A program made the position numbers and the translations under genes. A DNA stretch of 8,816 nt. Origin: Methanothermococcus okinawensis. Its GTDB lineage: Archaea > AGJL01 > Methanococci > Methanococcales > Methanococcaceae. How positions within the stretch are numbered: the first letter of the stretch is position 1; each line of letters opens with the position of its first letter. Shown here piece by piece: positions 1 to 6,107 of the stretch. The notes under the pieces were generated by a model. The model made no database searches. It had not been told where the DNA came from and saw nothing but the letters and a program-made list of their open reading frames with translations. Location: the NCBI GenBank assembly GCA_015661555.1, contig DQVW01000100.1:1-8816 (forward strand). Direction: 5' to 3'.

Positions 1-249
1 AAGTTAAAGGATATCGTTGATAGACTTGCAGCAGGTACCTTGAAAAATGAGGATATTTATGGAGATGGTGGCCACGGTGCCCTGGTGCTAGAGGGTATAG
101 AGCCCCAGGAGATATTCATCACCGGGCCAAATAGGAGGATGTTTAAGAGGTATGGAAGGTACGCCTACCCAGGTGGTGACGTGATGATTACAGGGTGTGT
201 AGGGTTGTTGAGGGCCTTCATGTATAACAGGGGGAAGTTGGGGTTTTAA
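1..249 (+). CDS. C-terminal part of an unrecognised protein
   Basis: Frame 1 is open from the first base to a TAA at 247-249, giving the last 82 residues of a protein whose start lies outside the window. I do not recognise the family. The visible part has no membrane segment. It is glycine-rich, with GDGGHGALVLEGIEP near visible residue 25, FITGPNRRMFKRYGRYAYPGGD in the middle, and ITGCVGLLRAF near the end, including a single cysteine. This looks like a soluble enzyme rather than a low-complexity tail. A TTG at position 40 could serve as an internal start, but no GGTGAT or GGAGG motif precedes it and the frame continues upstream, so a truncated gene is the simpler reading. It ends 37 nt before the next start, in the same direction and with no clear promoter between, so co-transcription with the downstream cluster is likely. 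Confidence 0.75.
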   Translation, partial: KLKDIVDRLAAGTLKNEDIYGDGGHGALVLEGIEPQEIFITGPNRRMFKRYGRYAYPGGDVMITGCVGLLRAFMYNRGKLGF

Positions 250-276
250 AAAACTATCTTACTATTAAATCTCTAA

Positions 277-282
277 GGTGAT
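277..282 (+). promoter_or_regulatory. RBS GGTGAT that fixes the start of the PP-loop ATPase gene at TTG 287
   Basis: GGTGAT at 277-282 matches the complement of the archaeal 16S rRNA 3' end and lies 4 nt before TTG at 287. The same motif precedes fwdG (3 nt), fwdD (4 nt) and fwdA (4 nt) by similar distances. The GTG at 278 lies inside this motif and has no RBS of its own, so it should not be taken as the start. Confidence 0.75.
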
Positions 283-286
283 CACC

Positions 287-1204
287 TTGCCAATCCCTCT
301 AAAATATACTATACTATCCTTCCTCTCCCTATATAAATCCCCCCAAAACCCCACTAAGGATGAAGAAGAGTTAAAGTGTGAGATATGTCTCAACACCAGT
401 AAAACCTCCAAGATAATAAACTACCAGGGGAAAAACATCTGCATGGAGTGCTACTACTCCCTTAAGTATCCAAGGGATCCGGAGAAGATGAGAAGAGAGA
501 TAGAGGAAACACTAAAGAATACAAAAAACAATAAATACTCCTGTATAATGGCCCTCTCTGGGGGTAAGGACAGTGTAGTGGCCCTCTACCTCCTAGTTAA
601 AGAGTTCAAGGTAAACCCACTATGTGTTACAGTGGATAACAAGTACATCTCAGAGGAGGCCATTGAGAACTGCCGTAGGATTACCAGATATTTGGATGTA
701 GATTGGATGGTTCTCAACAGGGACTTCACAGAGTTATTTAGAGATACTATCTCTCGGGGGGAGTCTCCCTGTAGAAGGTGCTCGGAACGTATAATGAGGG
801 AGGTGTGGAGGATTGCAAAGATGCTAGATATCCCTGTAATAGTTACAGGTCACGAGTTACCCTTTGGAACCTCCGCCCTCAAGAGGTTGGAGGGAGGTGT
901 GACTGTTGTAAGACTTCTGGCAGGTTACAAGTTAACAGATGAGGAGAGGCGCAACATCCTGAAGAAACTCCCCTGGAAGGATCCAAAGTTAGGGGGGTAC
1001 ACCACAAACTGCCTAGTCCTTGCACCTGCAATAAGGGAGTTCTATAAAAAATATGGCTACAGTTTTGAATTTAAGAGGATCTGCGCCATGGTTAGGTATG
1101 GGTTGATAGATAGGGAGAAGGCCCTCCAGTTGTTGAAGTGCCCAGAGGTCCCTGAGGAGATATACGAGGAGTTAAAGAGAAGGGGGTTGGATCTAAAACA
1201 TTGA
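287..1204 (+). CDS. PP-loop ATPase (TtcA/TtuA-like candidate sulfur transferase), TTG start
   Basis: A 305-residue protein (from TTG 287) with the adenylating PP-loop SGGKDS at about residues 91-96, in the context IMALSGGKDSVVALYLL. PP-loop enzymes activate a tRNA base or other acceptor with ATP, typically before sulfur or nitrogen transfer. Three cysteine sets are visible. An N-terminal CEIC and CMEC pair (about residues 31-34 and 52-55) should bind zinc. A central PCRRC (about 162-165) is followed by a helix and VTGHE, and a lone TTNC (about 242) comes later. A central CxxC plus a third distal cysteine is the arrangement that holds the [4Fe-4S] cluster in TtcA/TtuA tRNA thiolases, so iron-sulfur-dependent thiolation is a reasonable inference. 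The substrate is unknown. The usual DD after GH is absent (GHELPFG), so this is probably a separate subfamily. It starts the tight cluster 287-4414, 10 nt before the protease gene. Confidence 0.8.
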   Translation: MPIPLKYTILSFLSLYKSPQNPTKDEEELKCEICLNTSKTSKIINYQGKNICMECYYSLKYPRDPEKMRREIEETLKNTKNNKYSCIMALSGGKDSVVALYLLVKEFKVNPLCVTVDNKYISEEAIENCRRITRYLDVDWMVLNRDFTELFRDTISRGESPCRRCSERIMREVWRIAKMLDIPVIVTGHELPFGTSALKRLEGGVTVVRLLAGYKLTDEERRNILKKLPWKDPKLGGYTTNCLVLAPAIREFYKKYGYSFEFKRICAMVRYGLIDREKALQLLKCPEVPEEIYEELKRRGLDLKH

Positions 1205-1214
1205 AGGAGAAATT

Positions 1215-2237
1215 ATGCTCTCATTTAGGATAGTTAGAATCATGGGCATTCCCATTGAACTTCATATAACCTTCATACTTCTTCTCATACTTGTCTACTA
1301 CTTCTGGGGTCTAGATGGGCTTATCCTCTATATCTTTCTCTTTCTCTCTGTGGTGATACACGAGCTGGCCCACTCCTATGTGGCTAAAAAATATGGGGTA
1401 CACATAGAGAAAATACTCCTCCTCCCTATAGGGGGCATGGCCATGATGGACAGAATTCCCAGGGAGGGGGAGTTGAAGATAGCCATTGCAGGCCCTGTTG
1501 TTAGCATCCTTCTAGGTATTGTTCTCATCCTTCTCTCCAATTTTATAGAGGCACCTGTACTCCATATAGAGGGTATAGATTATCCACTGCTAACTACCGT
1601 GGGTATTCTAAATATTATCCTCGGGGTCTTCAACCTCTTTCCAGCCTTTCCCATGGATGGGGGCAGGATACTTAGAGCCCTCCTAGCCTCAAAGATGAGC
1701 TATTTAAAGGCTACCAGGATAGCCTCCATAATAGGTCAGTTCCTCTCCTTTATCCTCCTCCTTCTGGGCATCCTCTCCCTTAACGTTATACTTATTCTCA
1801 TCGCTCTCTTCATATACTACGGAGCCTCTAAGGAGTACCATGTACTTGTTACAGAGGACGTATTTAGCAAGATAAAGGTAAAGGATATAATGACCACTAA
1901 AATAGTAGCCGTATCACCTCAAGACACTGTCAAGGATTTAATGGATACCATGTTCAAGTACAGGTATATGGGGTATCCAGTTGTAGAAAAGGGAAAACTT
2001 GTAGGAAGTGTGTCCTTTAACGATATCACCCATGTAAGTGAGAAGGTACTTGTTAGAGATATTATGAAGCCACCTGTTACAGTATCTGAGGATAAAACTT
2101 TAAAGGATGTAATACCTGGATTGGAAACTTCAGATAGGGTTTACGTCCTGGATAAAAACAGGAGATTGAAGGGCATTATCTCCAAAACAGATGTACTGCG
2201 AATACTGAAGATACTTGAATTTAGGAAGGATAGTTGA
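1215..2237 (+). CDS. Site-2-protease-type membrane metalloprotease (M50) with two CBS domains
   Basis: A 340-residue intramembrane zinc protease of the S2P/M50 family, which cuts substrates inside the membrane. The zinc motif HELAH is at residues 49-53, in a hydrophobic helix. The third ligand is Asp148 in NLFPAFPMDGGR. Hydrophobic segments at about 10-60, 87-110, 125-145 and 172-205 form the membrane core. A cytoplasmic C-terminal half carries two CBS domains, about 222-272 (VKDIMTTKIVAVSP) and 281-333 (VRDIMKPPVTVSE), which usually bind adenosine nucleotides and may regulate activity. Length and architecture match the crystallised M. jannaschii S2P (MJ0392, 339 residues). The start is ATG 1215, 4 nt after AAGGAGA. 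The gene lies 10 nt after the PP-loop gene, and its stop overlaps the RBS of the channel gene. MJ0392 also lies near tyrS (MJ0389), so the neighbourhood is partly conserved. The substrate is unknown. Confidence 0.93.
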   Translation: MLSFRIVRIMGIPIELHITFILLLILVYYFWGLDGLILYIFLFLSVVIHELAHSYVAKKYGVHIEKILLLPIGGMAMMDRIPREGELKIAIAGPVVSILLGIVLILLSNFIEAPVLHIEGIDYPLLTTVGILNIILGVFNLFPAFPMDGGRILRALLASKMSYLKATRIASIIGQFLSFILLLLGILSLNVILILIALFIYYGASKEYHVLVTEDVFSKIKVKDIMTTKIVAVSPQDTVKDLMDTMFKYRYMGYPVVEKGKLVGSVSFNDITHVSEKVLVRDIMKPPVTVSEDKTLKDVIPGLETSDRVYVLDKNRRLKGIISKTDVLRILKILEFRKDS

Positions 2238-2242
2238 GGGAT
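2236..2242 (+). promoter_or_regulatory. RBS GAGGGAT fixing the MscS start at ATG 2246
   Basis: GAGGGAT overlaps the stop codon of the protease gene (TGA 2235-2237) and sits 3 nt before ATG 2246. A TTG at 2234 would add four codons and overlap the previous gene by 4 nt, but the purine-rich motif lies downstream of it and so cannot serve it. Confidence 0.65.
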
Positions 2243-2245
2243 CCC

Positions 2246-3316
2246 ATGGAGGTTCTAAATATAACATACTACAACAACACCCTCTACCAGTATCTGGTCT
2301 TTCTTCTCTTTCTCCTCCTTGGAATCCTACTGACAAAGATATATCTCTACCTTGTTAAGAGGTATCTCAGGGATCTTGTTAACAAATCCAGGATAAAGTT
2401 TGACGATATCCTCTTAGAGGCCCTGGAGTACCCAGGGATGATACTTATCTTTATAACCTGTGTCTACCTAGGTTTAAAGTTTCTAACACTTCCCCCCAAC
2501 CTTTATACACTACTGGACAACGCTGTTAAAGTTATAGTTATTTTATGTTTCACGTGGTTCGCAGTAAATCTATTAGACGATATAGTGAAGTACTACATCC
2601 AGCCTGTAGTGGAGGAATCAGAGACTAAATTCGACGATCAGTTGCTCTCCCCCCTTAAGAAGCTCTTAAAGATAGTAGTTGTAATACTGGGGATACTCAC
2701 AGCCTTGAAAACAGTTGGTTACGATATAACAGCACTTCTCGCAGGTCTGGGGATTGGAGGTTTAGCAGTTGCACTGGCAGCCCAGGATACCATTAAGAAC
2801 TTTATCGCAGGTATTATTATCTTCGTAGATAAACCCTTTAGGATAAAGGACTGGATAAAGTTTGAAGGTGGGGAGGGGATAGTGGAGGATATTGGAGTTA
2901 GAAGTACAAAGATAAGGACCTTCAACGACTCCCTTATAGTGGTGCCAAACACCAACCTGGTAAATGCAAACATTGAGAACCTCTCTGAAATGAGGAAGAG
3001 AAGGGTACTTGTATATATTGGATTGACCTACGACACTCCTGTGGAGAAGATAAAGAGGGCCAAGGAGATAATCAGGGAGATAGTGGAGAGCCACCCTGGA
3101 ACCCTACCCCCTGTAAGGATAACCTTTCACAGGTTTAACACCTACTCCCTAGATCTCAGGGTGGAGTACTTTATAAGAAACTTTGGATTTGACTACTACC
3201 TTAACACCATAGATGAGATAAACCTAAAGATCAAGGAGGCCTTTGAGAAAGAGGGTATTGAGATGGCCTTCCCAACTGAGGTAGTATACGTTAAAATGGA
3301 GGATAAGAATAATTAG
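2246..3316 (+). CDS. MscS-family mechanosensitive ion channel
   Basis: A 356-residue small-conductance mechanosensitive channel, which opens under membrane tension to release solutes during osmotic downshock. Hydrophobic helices at about 15-37, 62-80 and 94-112 precede the conserved core. That core is a helix at about 140-156, then the glycine/alanine-rich pore helix at about 163-190 (LLAGLGIGGLAVALAAQDTIKNF). The soluble beta domain follows (FVDKPFRIKDWIKFEGGEGIVEDIGVRSTKIRT) with VVPNTNLVNANIENLS, a standard MscS signature, and then an alpha/beta C-terminal domain ending near MAFPTEVVYVKME. The length is close to the M. jannaschii channels MscMJ and MscMJLR (about 350-360). A short internal duplication is visible: KFDDILLEAL at about 51-60 and KFDDQLLSPL at about 128-137, each leading into a helix. 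It is co-directional and tightly packed with its neighbours, but no functional link to PurP is evident. Confidence 0.93.
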   Translation: MEVLNITYYNNTLYQYLVFLLFLLLGILLTKIYLYLVKRYLRDLVNKSRIKFDDILLEALEYPGMILIFITCVYLGLKFLTLPPNLYTLLDNAVKVIVILCFTWFAVNLLDDIVKYYIQPVVEESETKFDDQLLSPLKKLLKIVVVILGILTALKTVGYDITALLAGLGIGGLAVALAAQDTIKNFIAGIIIFVDKPFRIKDWIKFEGGEGIVEDIGVRSTKIRTFNDSLIVVPNTNLVNANIENLSEMRKRRVLVYIGLTYDTPVEKIKRAKEIIREIVESHPGTLPPVRITFHRFNTYSLDLRVEYFIRNFGFDYYLNTIDEINLKIKEAFEKEGIEMAFPTEVVYVKMEDKNN

Positions 3317-3320
3317 GTGA
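3315..3320 (+). promoter_or_regulatory. RBS AGGTGA fixing the purP start at ATG 3326
   Basis: AGGTGA overlaps the stop codon TAG (3314-3316) of the channel gene and stands 5 nt before ATG 3326. The GTG at 3317 is part of the motif. Starting there would add three residues not needed for alignment with M. jannaschii PurP, which begins MISKEEILE. Confidence 0.75.
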
Positions 3321-3325
3321 AAAGT

Positions 3326-4414
3326 ATGGTAATCTCTAGGGAGGAGATACTGGAGGTATTCCATGGATACAACAGGGATGAGATCACTGTAGCTACACTG
3401 GGAAGTCACACCGCCCTCCATATACTCAAGGGTGCAAAGTTGGAGGGATTCTCCACCGTTGTAATTACCACCAGGGAGAGGGATGTTCCCTATAAGAGGT
3501 TTAACGTTGCAGATAGGTATATCTACGTGGAGAGGTTTTCAGAGATCTCAAATGAGGAGGTGCAGGAGAGGTTAAGGGAGATGAATGCAATTGTAGTACC
3601 CCATGGCTCCTTCATAGCCTACTGTGGATTGGAGAGGTTGGAGGAGGAATTCCAGGTGCCTATCTTTGGCAATAGGAGGATACTTCGATGGGAGTCCCAG
3701 AGGGATCTGGAGAGAAAACTTCTAAGGGAGAGTGGTCTAAGGGTTCCAAGGAGGTATGAAAGTCCAGAGGAGATAGATGCTCCAGTAATAGTTAAATTCC
3801 CCGGGGCAAGGGGTGGAAGGGGGTACTTCATCTGCTCCTCGAAGGAGGAATTCTGGAGGAAGATAGGTATACTGAAGGAGAAGGGACTGATCTCCCAGGA
3901 GGACGTGGAGAATGCCCATATAGAGGAGTACGTTGTTGGAACTAACTTCTGTCTCCACTACTTCTACTCCCCCCTTAAGGACAGGGTGGAGTTGATGGGT
4001 ATAGATCGTAGGTACGAGAGTAACATAGATGGGTTGGTGAGGATACCTGCAAGGGATCAGTTGGAGTTGGAGGTGGAGCCCTCCTATGTAATTACAGGTA
4101 ATATTCCAGTGGTTATAAGGGAGAGCCTCCTTCCCCAGGTCTTTGAGATGGGGGATAAACTGGTGGAGAAGTCCAGGGAGCTGGTACCTCCAGGTATGAT
4201 AGGACCCTTCTGCCTCCAGACACTATGCAATGAGAACTTGGAGCTGATAGTGTTTGAGATGAGTGCAAGGATAGACGGGGGAACAAACTCCTTTATGAAT
4301 GGAAGTCCCTACTCCTTCCTCTACCATGGAGAGCCCCTAAGTATGGGCCAGAGGATAGCCAGGGAGATAAGACTGGCCTTGGAGATGGACATGATAGAGA
4401 AGGTGATATCTTAA
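3326..4414 (+). CDS. purP: PurP, formate-dependent AICAR ligase (FAICAR synthetase)
   Basis: A 362-residue ATP-grasp enzyme of archaeal purine synthesis. It makes FAICAR from AICAR, formate and ATP, replacing the folate-dependent PurH transformylase of bacteria and eukaryotes. The sequence follows M. jannaschii PurP (MJ0136, 361 residues) from end to end. ATLGSHTALHILKGAKLEGF near residues 23-42 corresponds to the nucleotide-binding N domain. VIVKFPGARGGRGYF at about 154-168 is the ATP-grasp glycine-rich loop. HIEEYVVGTNFC (198-209), GIDRRYESNIDGLVRIPA (225-242) and VFEMSARIDGGTNSFMNG (309-326) carry the metal and substrate site. The gene closes the plus-strand cluster. Its TAA (4412-4414) overlaps the stop of the convergent small gene on the other strand, leaving no room for a terminator between them. 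Confidence 0.96.
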   Translation: MVISREEILEVFHGYNRDEITVATLGSHTALHILKGAKLEGFSTVVITTRERDVPYKRFNVADRYIYVERFSEISNEEVQERLREMNAIVVPHGSFIAYCGLERLEEEFQVPIFGNRRILRWESQRDLERKLLRESGLRVPRRYESPEEIDAPVIVKFPGARGGRGYFICSSKEEFWRKIGILKEKGLISQEDVENAHIEEYVVGTNFCLHYFYSPLKDRVELMGIDRRYESNIDGLVRIPARDQLELEVEPSYVITGNIPVVIRESLLPQVFEMGDKLVEKSRELVPPGMIGPFCLQTLCNENLELIVFEMSARIDGGTNSFMNGSPYSFLYHGEPLSMGQRIAREIRLALEMDMIEKVIS

Positions 4415-4584
4415 ACTTTTAACCTCTCCCTTAATCTATTGTTTTCCTCCTTTAATCTCTCGTATATCTCTTTATAGGGTTCAGGGTCGTAACCACACTC
4501 CTGGATATACCTTATTAACTCCTCCAGGTGTTCCTCTGTATGCTTCAAGATGTGAAGTAATTTTTTGATCCTTCTCTCCTCCAT
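4411..4584 (-). CDS. Small helical protein of 57 residues downstream of tyrS, unknown function
   Basis: On the minus strand an ATG at 4584 opens 57 codons ending in TAA at 4411-4413. The product is highly charged and predicted almost wholly helical: MEERRIKKLLHILKHTEEH, then LEELIRYIQECGYDPEPY, then KEIYERLKEENNRLRERLKV. GYDPEP makes a turn near residues 31-36 between two helices, and the last helix has leucines at heptad-like spacing (LKEENNRLRERL), suggesting a short coiled-coil or dimer. It starts 7 nt after the tyrS stop and has a purine-rich AGGTAGGGAT just before the ATG, so it is probably co-transcribed and coupled with tyrS. Codon use (AGG/AGA, TTA, GAG) matches its neighbours. The absence of any spacer on either side also argues that this is a gene. 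I recognise no family and assign no function. Confidence 0.7.
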   Translation of the reverse strand: MEERRIKKLLHILKHTEEHLEELIRYIQECGYDPEPYKEIYERLKEENNRLRERLKV

Positions 4585-4591
4585 ATTATCC

Positions 4592-5545
4592 CTACCTATT
4601 TTTTATCCTCTCCCTAATAGGTTCAAGTATCTTGACGATCTCCTCTGCAACGGTGTTCTTTAGATCCATGGGGTGTATCTTTTTCTCCAAATATAACCTC
4701 TCCAACATCTCGTAGCTTTCAATATGGATATCCCCTCCAAATTTCTCAGGCCTCTTTATTGTTAGGGGGTACTCTAAGAAGTATTTCGCCATCTCCAATA
4801 CAGGATTTCCCTCTACAACACCTATTGGACAGTAGGCCTTTCTAATCTTAGACCTGATAGTATCTGGATGGTCGTCTACAGCTATAAAGTTATCCTTGGA
4901 GGAGGACATCTTCCCCTTCCCATCTAGACCTGTGAGTACAGGGTTGTGAATACACACTGGAGCCTTCCAACCTAGGGATGGTAGTATCTCCCTAGCAAGC
5001 ATGTGTATCTTCCTCTGCTCCATGCCACCAACTGCCACGTCCACCTTCAGATGTTTTATATCGTTTACCTGCATTAGGGGATATATCACCTCTGCAACCT
5101 TGGGGTTCTCCTCCTCCCTGGCTATCAACTCCATACTTCTCCTGGCCCTCTTCAAGGTAGTCTTTAGTGCTATTCTGTAAACATCCAATACATAGTCCCT
5201 CTCCAACTGAAACTCACTACCGTAGATGTACTTTGCAGATAACCCCATGGCTTCGAATACCCCTCTGTTGTACTCTGCCAACTGATGTATCTCCTCCATA
5301 GTTCCCTTCTGATTTAGGTAGGCGTGAAGGTCTGCCAGTAGGACCACTACCTCAAAACCTGCCTCCTGGAGATCTATCATCTTCCTTATCTGGAGGTAGT
5401 GTCCCAGATGTATCCTACCACTAGGTTCAAATCCAATATAGGCCCTTTTATCCTCCTTCTCTAAGACCTCTTTTAACTCCTCCACAGTTACTATCTCCAG
5501 GGTATTTCTTGCTATCCTCTCTATGGTGCTTTCCATCTCTGCCAT
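4592..5545 (-). CDS. tyrS: Tyrosyl-tRNA synthetase
   Basis: A 317-residue class I aminoacyl-tRNA synthetase that charges tRNA-Tyr. It closely follows M. jannaschii TyrRS (MJ0389, 306 residues). The HIGH-type motif is IHLGH at residues 45-49 after YIGFEPSG. KMSSSKDN at 212-219 is the KMSKS loop. Tyr36, Tyr155 and Asp162 match the tyrosine-binding Tyr32, Tyr151 and Asp158 of MJ0389, and KRPEKFGGD and HPMDLKN mark the C-terminal anticodon-binding part. I start at ATG 5545 because GAGAGGTT lies about 7 nt upstream and the protein then aligns with the family. The frame stays open for 36 more codons to 5653, but that stretch is AT-rich, contains a tandem repeat and a TATA-like box, and has no counterpart in MJ0389. 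About 7 nt after its stop comes the small helical gene. Confidence 0.96.
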   Translation of the reverse strand: MAEMESTIERIARNTLEIVTVEELKEVLEKEDKRAYIGFEPSGRIHLGHYLQIRKMIDLQEAGFEVVVLLADLHAYLNQKGTMEEIHQLAEYNRGVFEAMGLSAKYIYGSEFQLERDYVLDVYRIALKTTLKRARRSMELIAREEENPKVAEVIYPLMQVNDIKHLKVDVAVGGMEQRKIHMLAREILPSLGWKAPVCIHNPVLTGLDGKGKMSSSKDNFIAVDDHPDTIRSKIRKAYCPIGVVEGNPVLEMAKYFLEYPLTIKRPEKFGGDIHIESYEMLERLYLEKKIHPMDLKNTVAEEIVKILEPIRERIKNR

Positions 5546-5588
5546 ATCTCTAACCTCTCTCTTTTTAATCCTAATAATCTCCCCTAAC

Positions 5589-5596
5589 TTTATAAA
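5589..5596 (-). promoter_or_regulatory. TATA-like box for tyrS
   Basis: TTTATAAA (self-complementary), 44-51 nt before the tyrS ATG. Archaeal transcription normally begins about 25 nt downstream, which would give a leader of roughly 20 nt carrying the GAGAGGTT site. It is the best-placed candidate for tyrS. Confidence 0.45.
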
Positions 5597-5599
5597 ATT

Positions 5600-5659
5600 T
5601 TTATCATGATCTTTCATTAACAAAAAAGATTTATCATCATTTTTCATGAGCAAAAAAGG
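5600..5659. repeat. Tandem 2 x 30 bp imperfect direct repeat upstream of tyrS
   Basis: Two adjacent copies, 5600-5629 and 5630-5659, match at 25 of 30 positions. On the plus strand each reads TTTATCAT-S-AT-Y-TTTCAT, then K-A-R-CAAAAAAG. Mismatches are at repeat positions 9, 12, 18, 20 and 30. The first copy contains the palindrome ATCATGAT (5603-5610); the second has ATCATCAT there. The repeat lies between two TATA-like boxes. Its period is a multiple of three, so the minus-strand frame joined to tyrS stays open (a decapeptide echo, MKNDDKSFLL then MKDHDKNFIK), but I read it as promoter DNA: operator copies or a duplication. Confidence 0.75.
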
Positions 5660-5666
5660 ATATATA
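5660..5666. promoter_or_regulatory. TATA-like box in the divergent region
   Basis: ATATATA flanked by GG and GC reads as a TATA element on both strands. On the plus strand it is 62-68 nt upstream of the 55-codon gene and could drive it with a leader of about 35-40 nt. On the minus strand it would start transcription inside the tandem repeat and give tyrS a long leader. Which direction is used cannot be decided from sequence. Confidence 0.4.
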
Positions 5667-5727
5667 GCAGTTTTTTCACTTTATTCATAAAGATAAAAAG
5701 CTCTTTCAGCGAGAGTGGGGTTGTACT

Positions 5728-5895
5728 ATGAATATTTGGGATATAGCCCTTAAAGAGAGTGGGGGAAAATTTAAAGAAGAGGATAAGTTCTCAAAGGATC
5801 TAAAAAGACCCTATAGAATGGATAACAGGGTGAAGGTGCTGGGGTACTTCCTCACCCTGTTAGTGGTTGCATCCCTCGTGTGTAACATGATGTAA
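5728..5895 (+). CDS. Small single-helix membrane protein, 55 residues, unknown
   Basis: ATG 5728 opens 55 codons ending in TAA at 5893-5895. The N-terminal part is charged and hydrophilic (MNIWDIALKESGGKFKEEDK, then FSKDLKRPYRMDNR). It ends in one hydrophobic stretch, VLGYFLTLLVVASLVCNMM at about residues 37-55, so the protein is probably a tail-anchored or single-pass membrane protein with its charged part in the cytoplasm by the positive-inside rule. It has a cysteine near the C terminus. This layout resembles small subunits of membrane complexes, but the sequence does not match Sec61-beta, SecE or an Mtr subunit as I know them. The RBS is weak (GTGGGG, about 7 nt upstream), the main reason for doubt. 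Base composition is coding-like, unlike the AT-rich spacer after it. It stands alone between tyrS and the fwd operon. Confidence 0.6.
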   Translation: MNIWDIALKESGGKFKEEDKFSKDLKRPYRMDNRVKVLGYFLTLLVVASLVCNMM

Positions 5896-5917
5896 GTTAG
5901 GGTTACAGGAGGGCGAC

Positions 5918-5925
5918 TCTTTTTT
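5918..5925 (+). terminator. Possible U-rich terminator after the small membrane protein gene
   Basis: TCTTTTTT begins 23 nt after the stop of the 55-codon gene, with a second T6 run at 5957-5962. Archaeal RNA polymerase can terminate at oligo-T runs without a hairpin. No strong stem is visible next to it, so this is only a plausible site. Confidence 0.3.
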
Positions 5926-6033
5926 GAAAATGGATTTGTAATGAATGATCGTGATGTTTTTTGGGTGTTAAAGGGGTTTTATTTAATAATCTAGTACTAT
6001 ATTGATACAGTTGAATCTATGAATATTTCTGAA

Positions 6034-6048
6034 GTTAGTATCACTAAC
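6034..6048. promoter_or_regulatory. Candidate operator 1: GTTAG-N5-CTAAC
   Basis: A perfect 5 bp inverted repeat around TATCA. It ends 4 nt before the TATA box at 6053, so a bound protein would touch the position of the B recognition element, where it could block or recruit transcription factors TBP and TFB. The same arms and the same spacer length recur at 6111-6125. Confidence 0.6.
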
Positions 6049-6052
6049 CCCC

Positions 6053-6062
6053 TTATATATAG
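6053..6062 (+). promoter_or_regulatory. TATA box 1 upstream of the fwd operon
   Basis: TTATATATAG in an AT-rich stretch is close to the methanococcal consensus TTTATATA. Start of transcription would be expected near 6080-6087, giving a leader of about 60 nt that includes operator 2. Confidence 0.55.
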
Positions 6063-6088
6063 CTTTTTATCCACCTATAGAGAAAAGC

Positions 6089-6098
6089 CATATAAAAT
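6089..6098 (+). promoter_or_regulatory. TATA box 2 upstream of the fwd operon
   Basis: CATATAAAAT lies 48-57 nt before the ATG at 6146. Transcription would begin near 6118, inside the second palindrome, with a leader of about 27 nt. That leader length is usual for this group and makes box 2 at least as likely as box 1. Confidence 0.5.
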
Positions 6099-6107
6099 TT
6101 AAAGAAC

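Noticed and set aside
1741..1800. Pyrimidine-rich CTC/CTT runs in the protease and channel genes
   Set aside because: They are leucine and isoleucine codons of membrane helices, not a regulatory tract.
5711..5764. Direct repeat GAGAGTGGGG at 5711-5720 and 5755-5764
   Set aside because: Ten bases in purine-rich sequence, with the second copy inside a reading frame. No further copies or symmetry, so chance is likely.
5941..5994. 17-codon frame starting ATGAATGATCG after the small membrane protein gene
   Set aside because: Too short, no RBS directly upstream, and composition like the surrounding spacer.
6019..6102. 27-codon frame (MNISEVSITNPLIYSF...) in the fwd promoter region, sharing the 12 bp CTATGAATATTT with the start of the 55-codon gene
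   Set aside because: There is no RBS, and it runs through operator 1 and both TATA boxes. The 12 bp match is AT-rich and can arise by chance.
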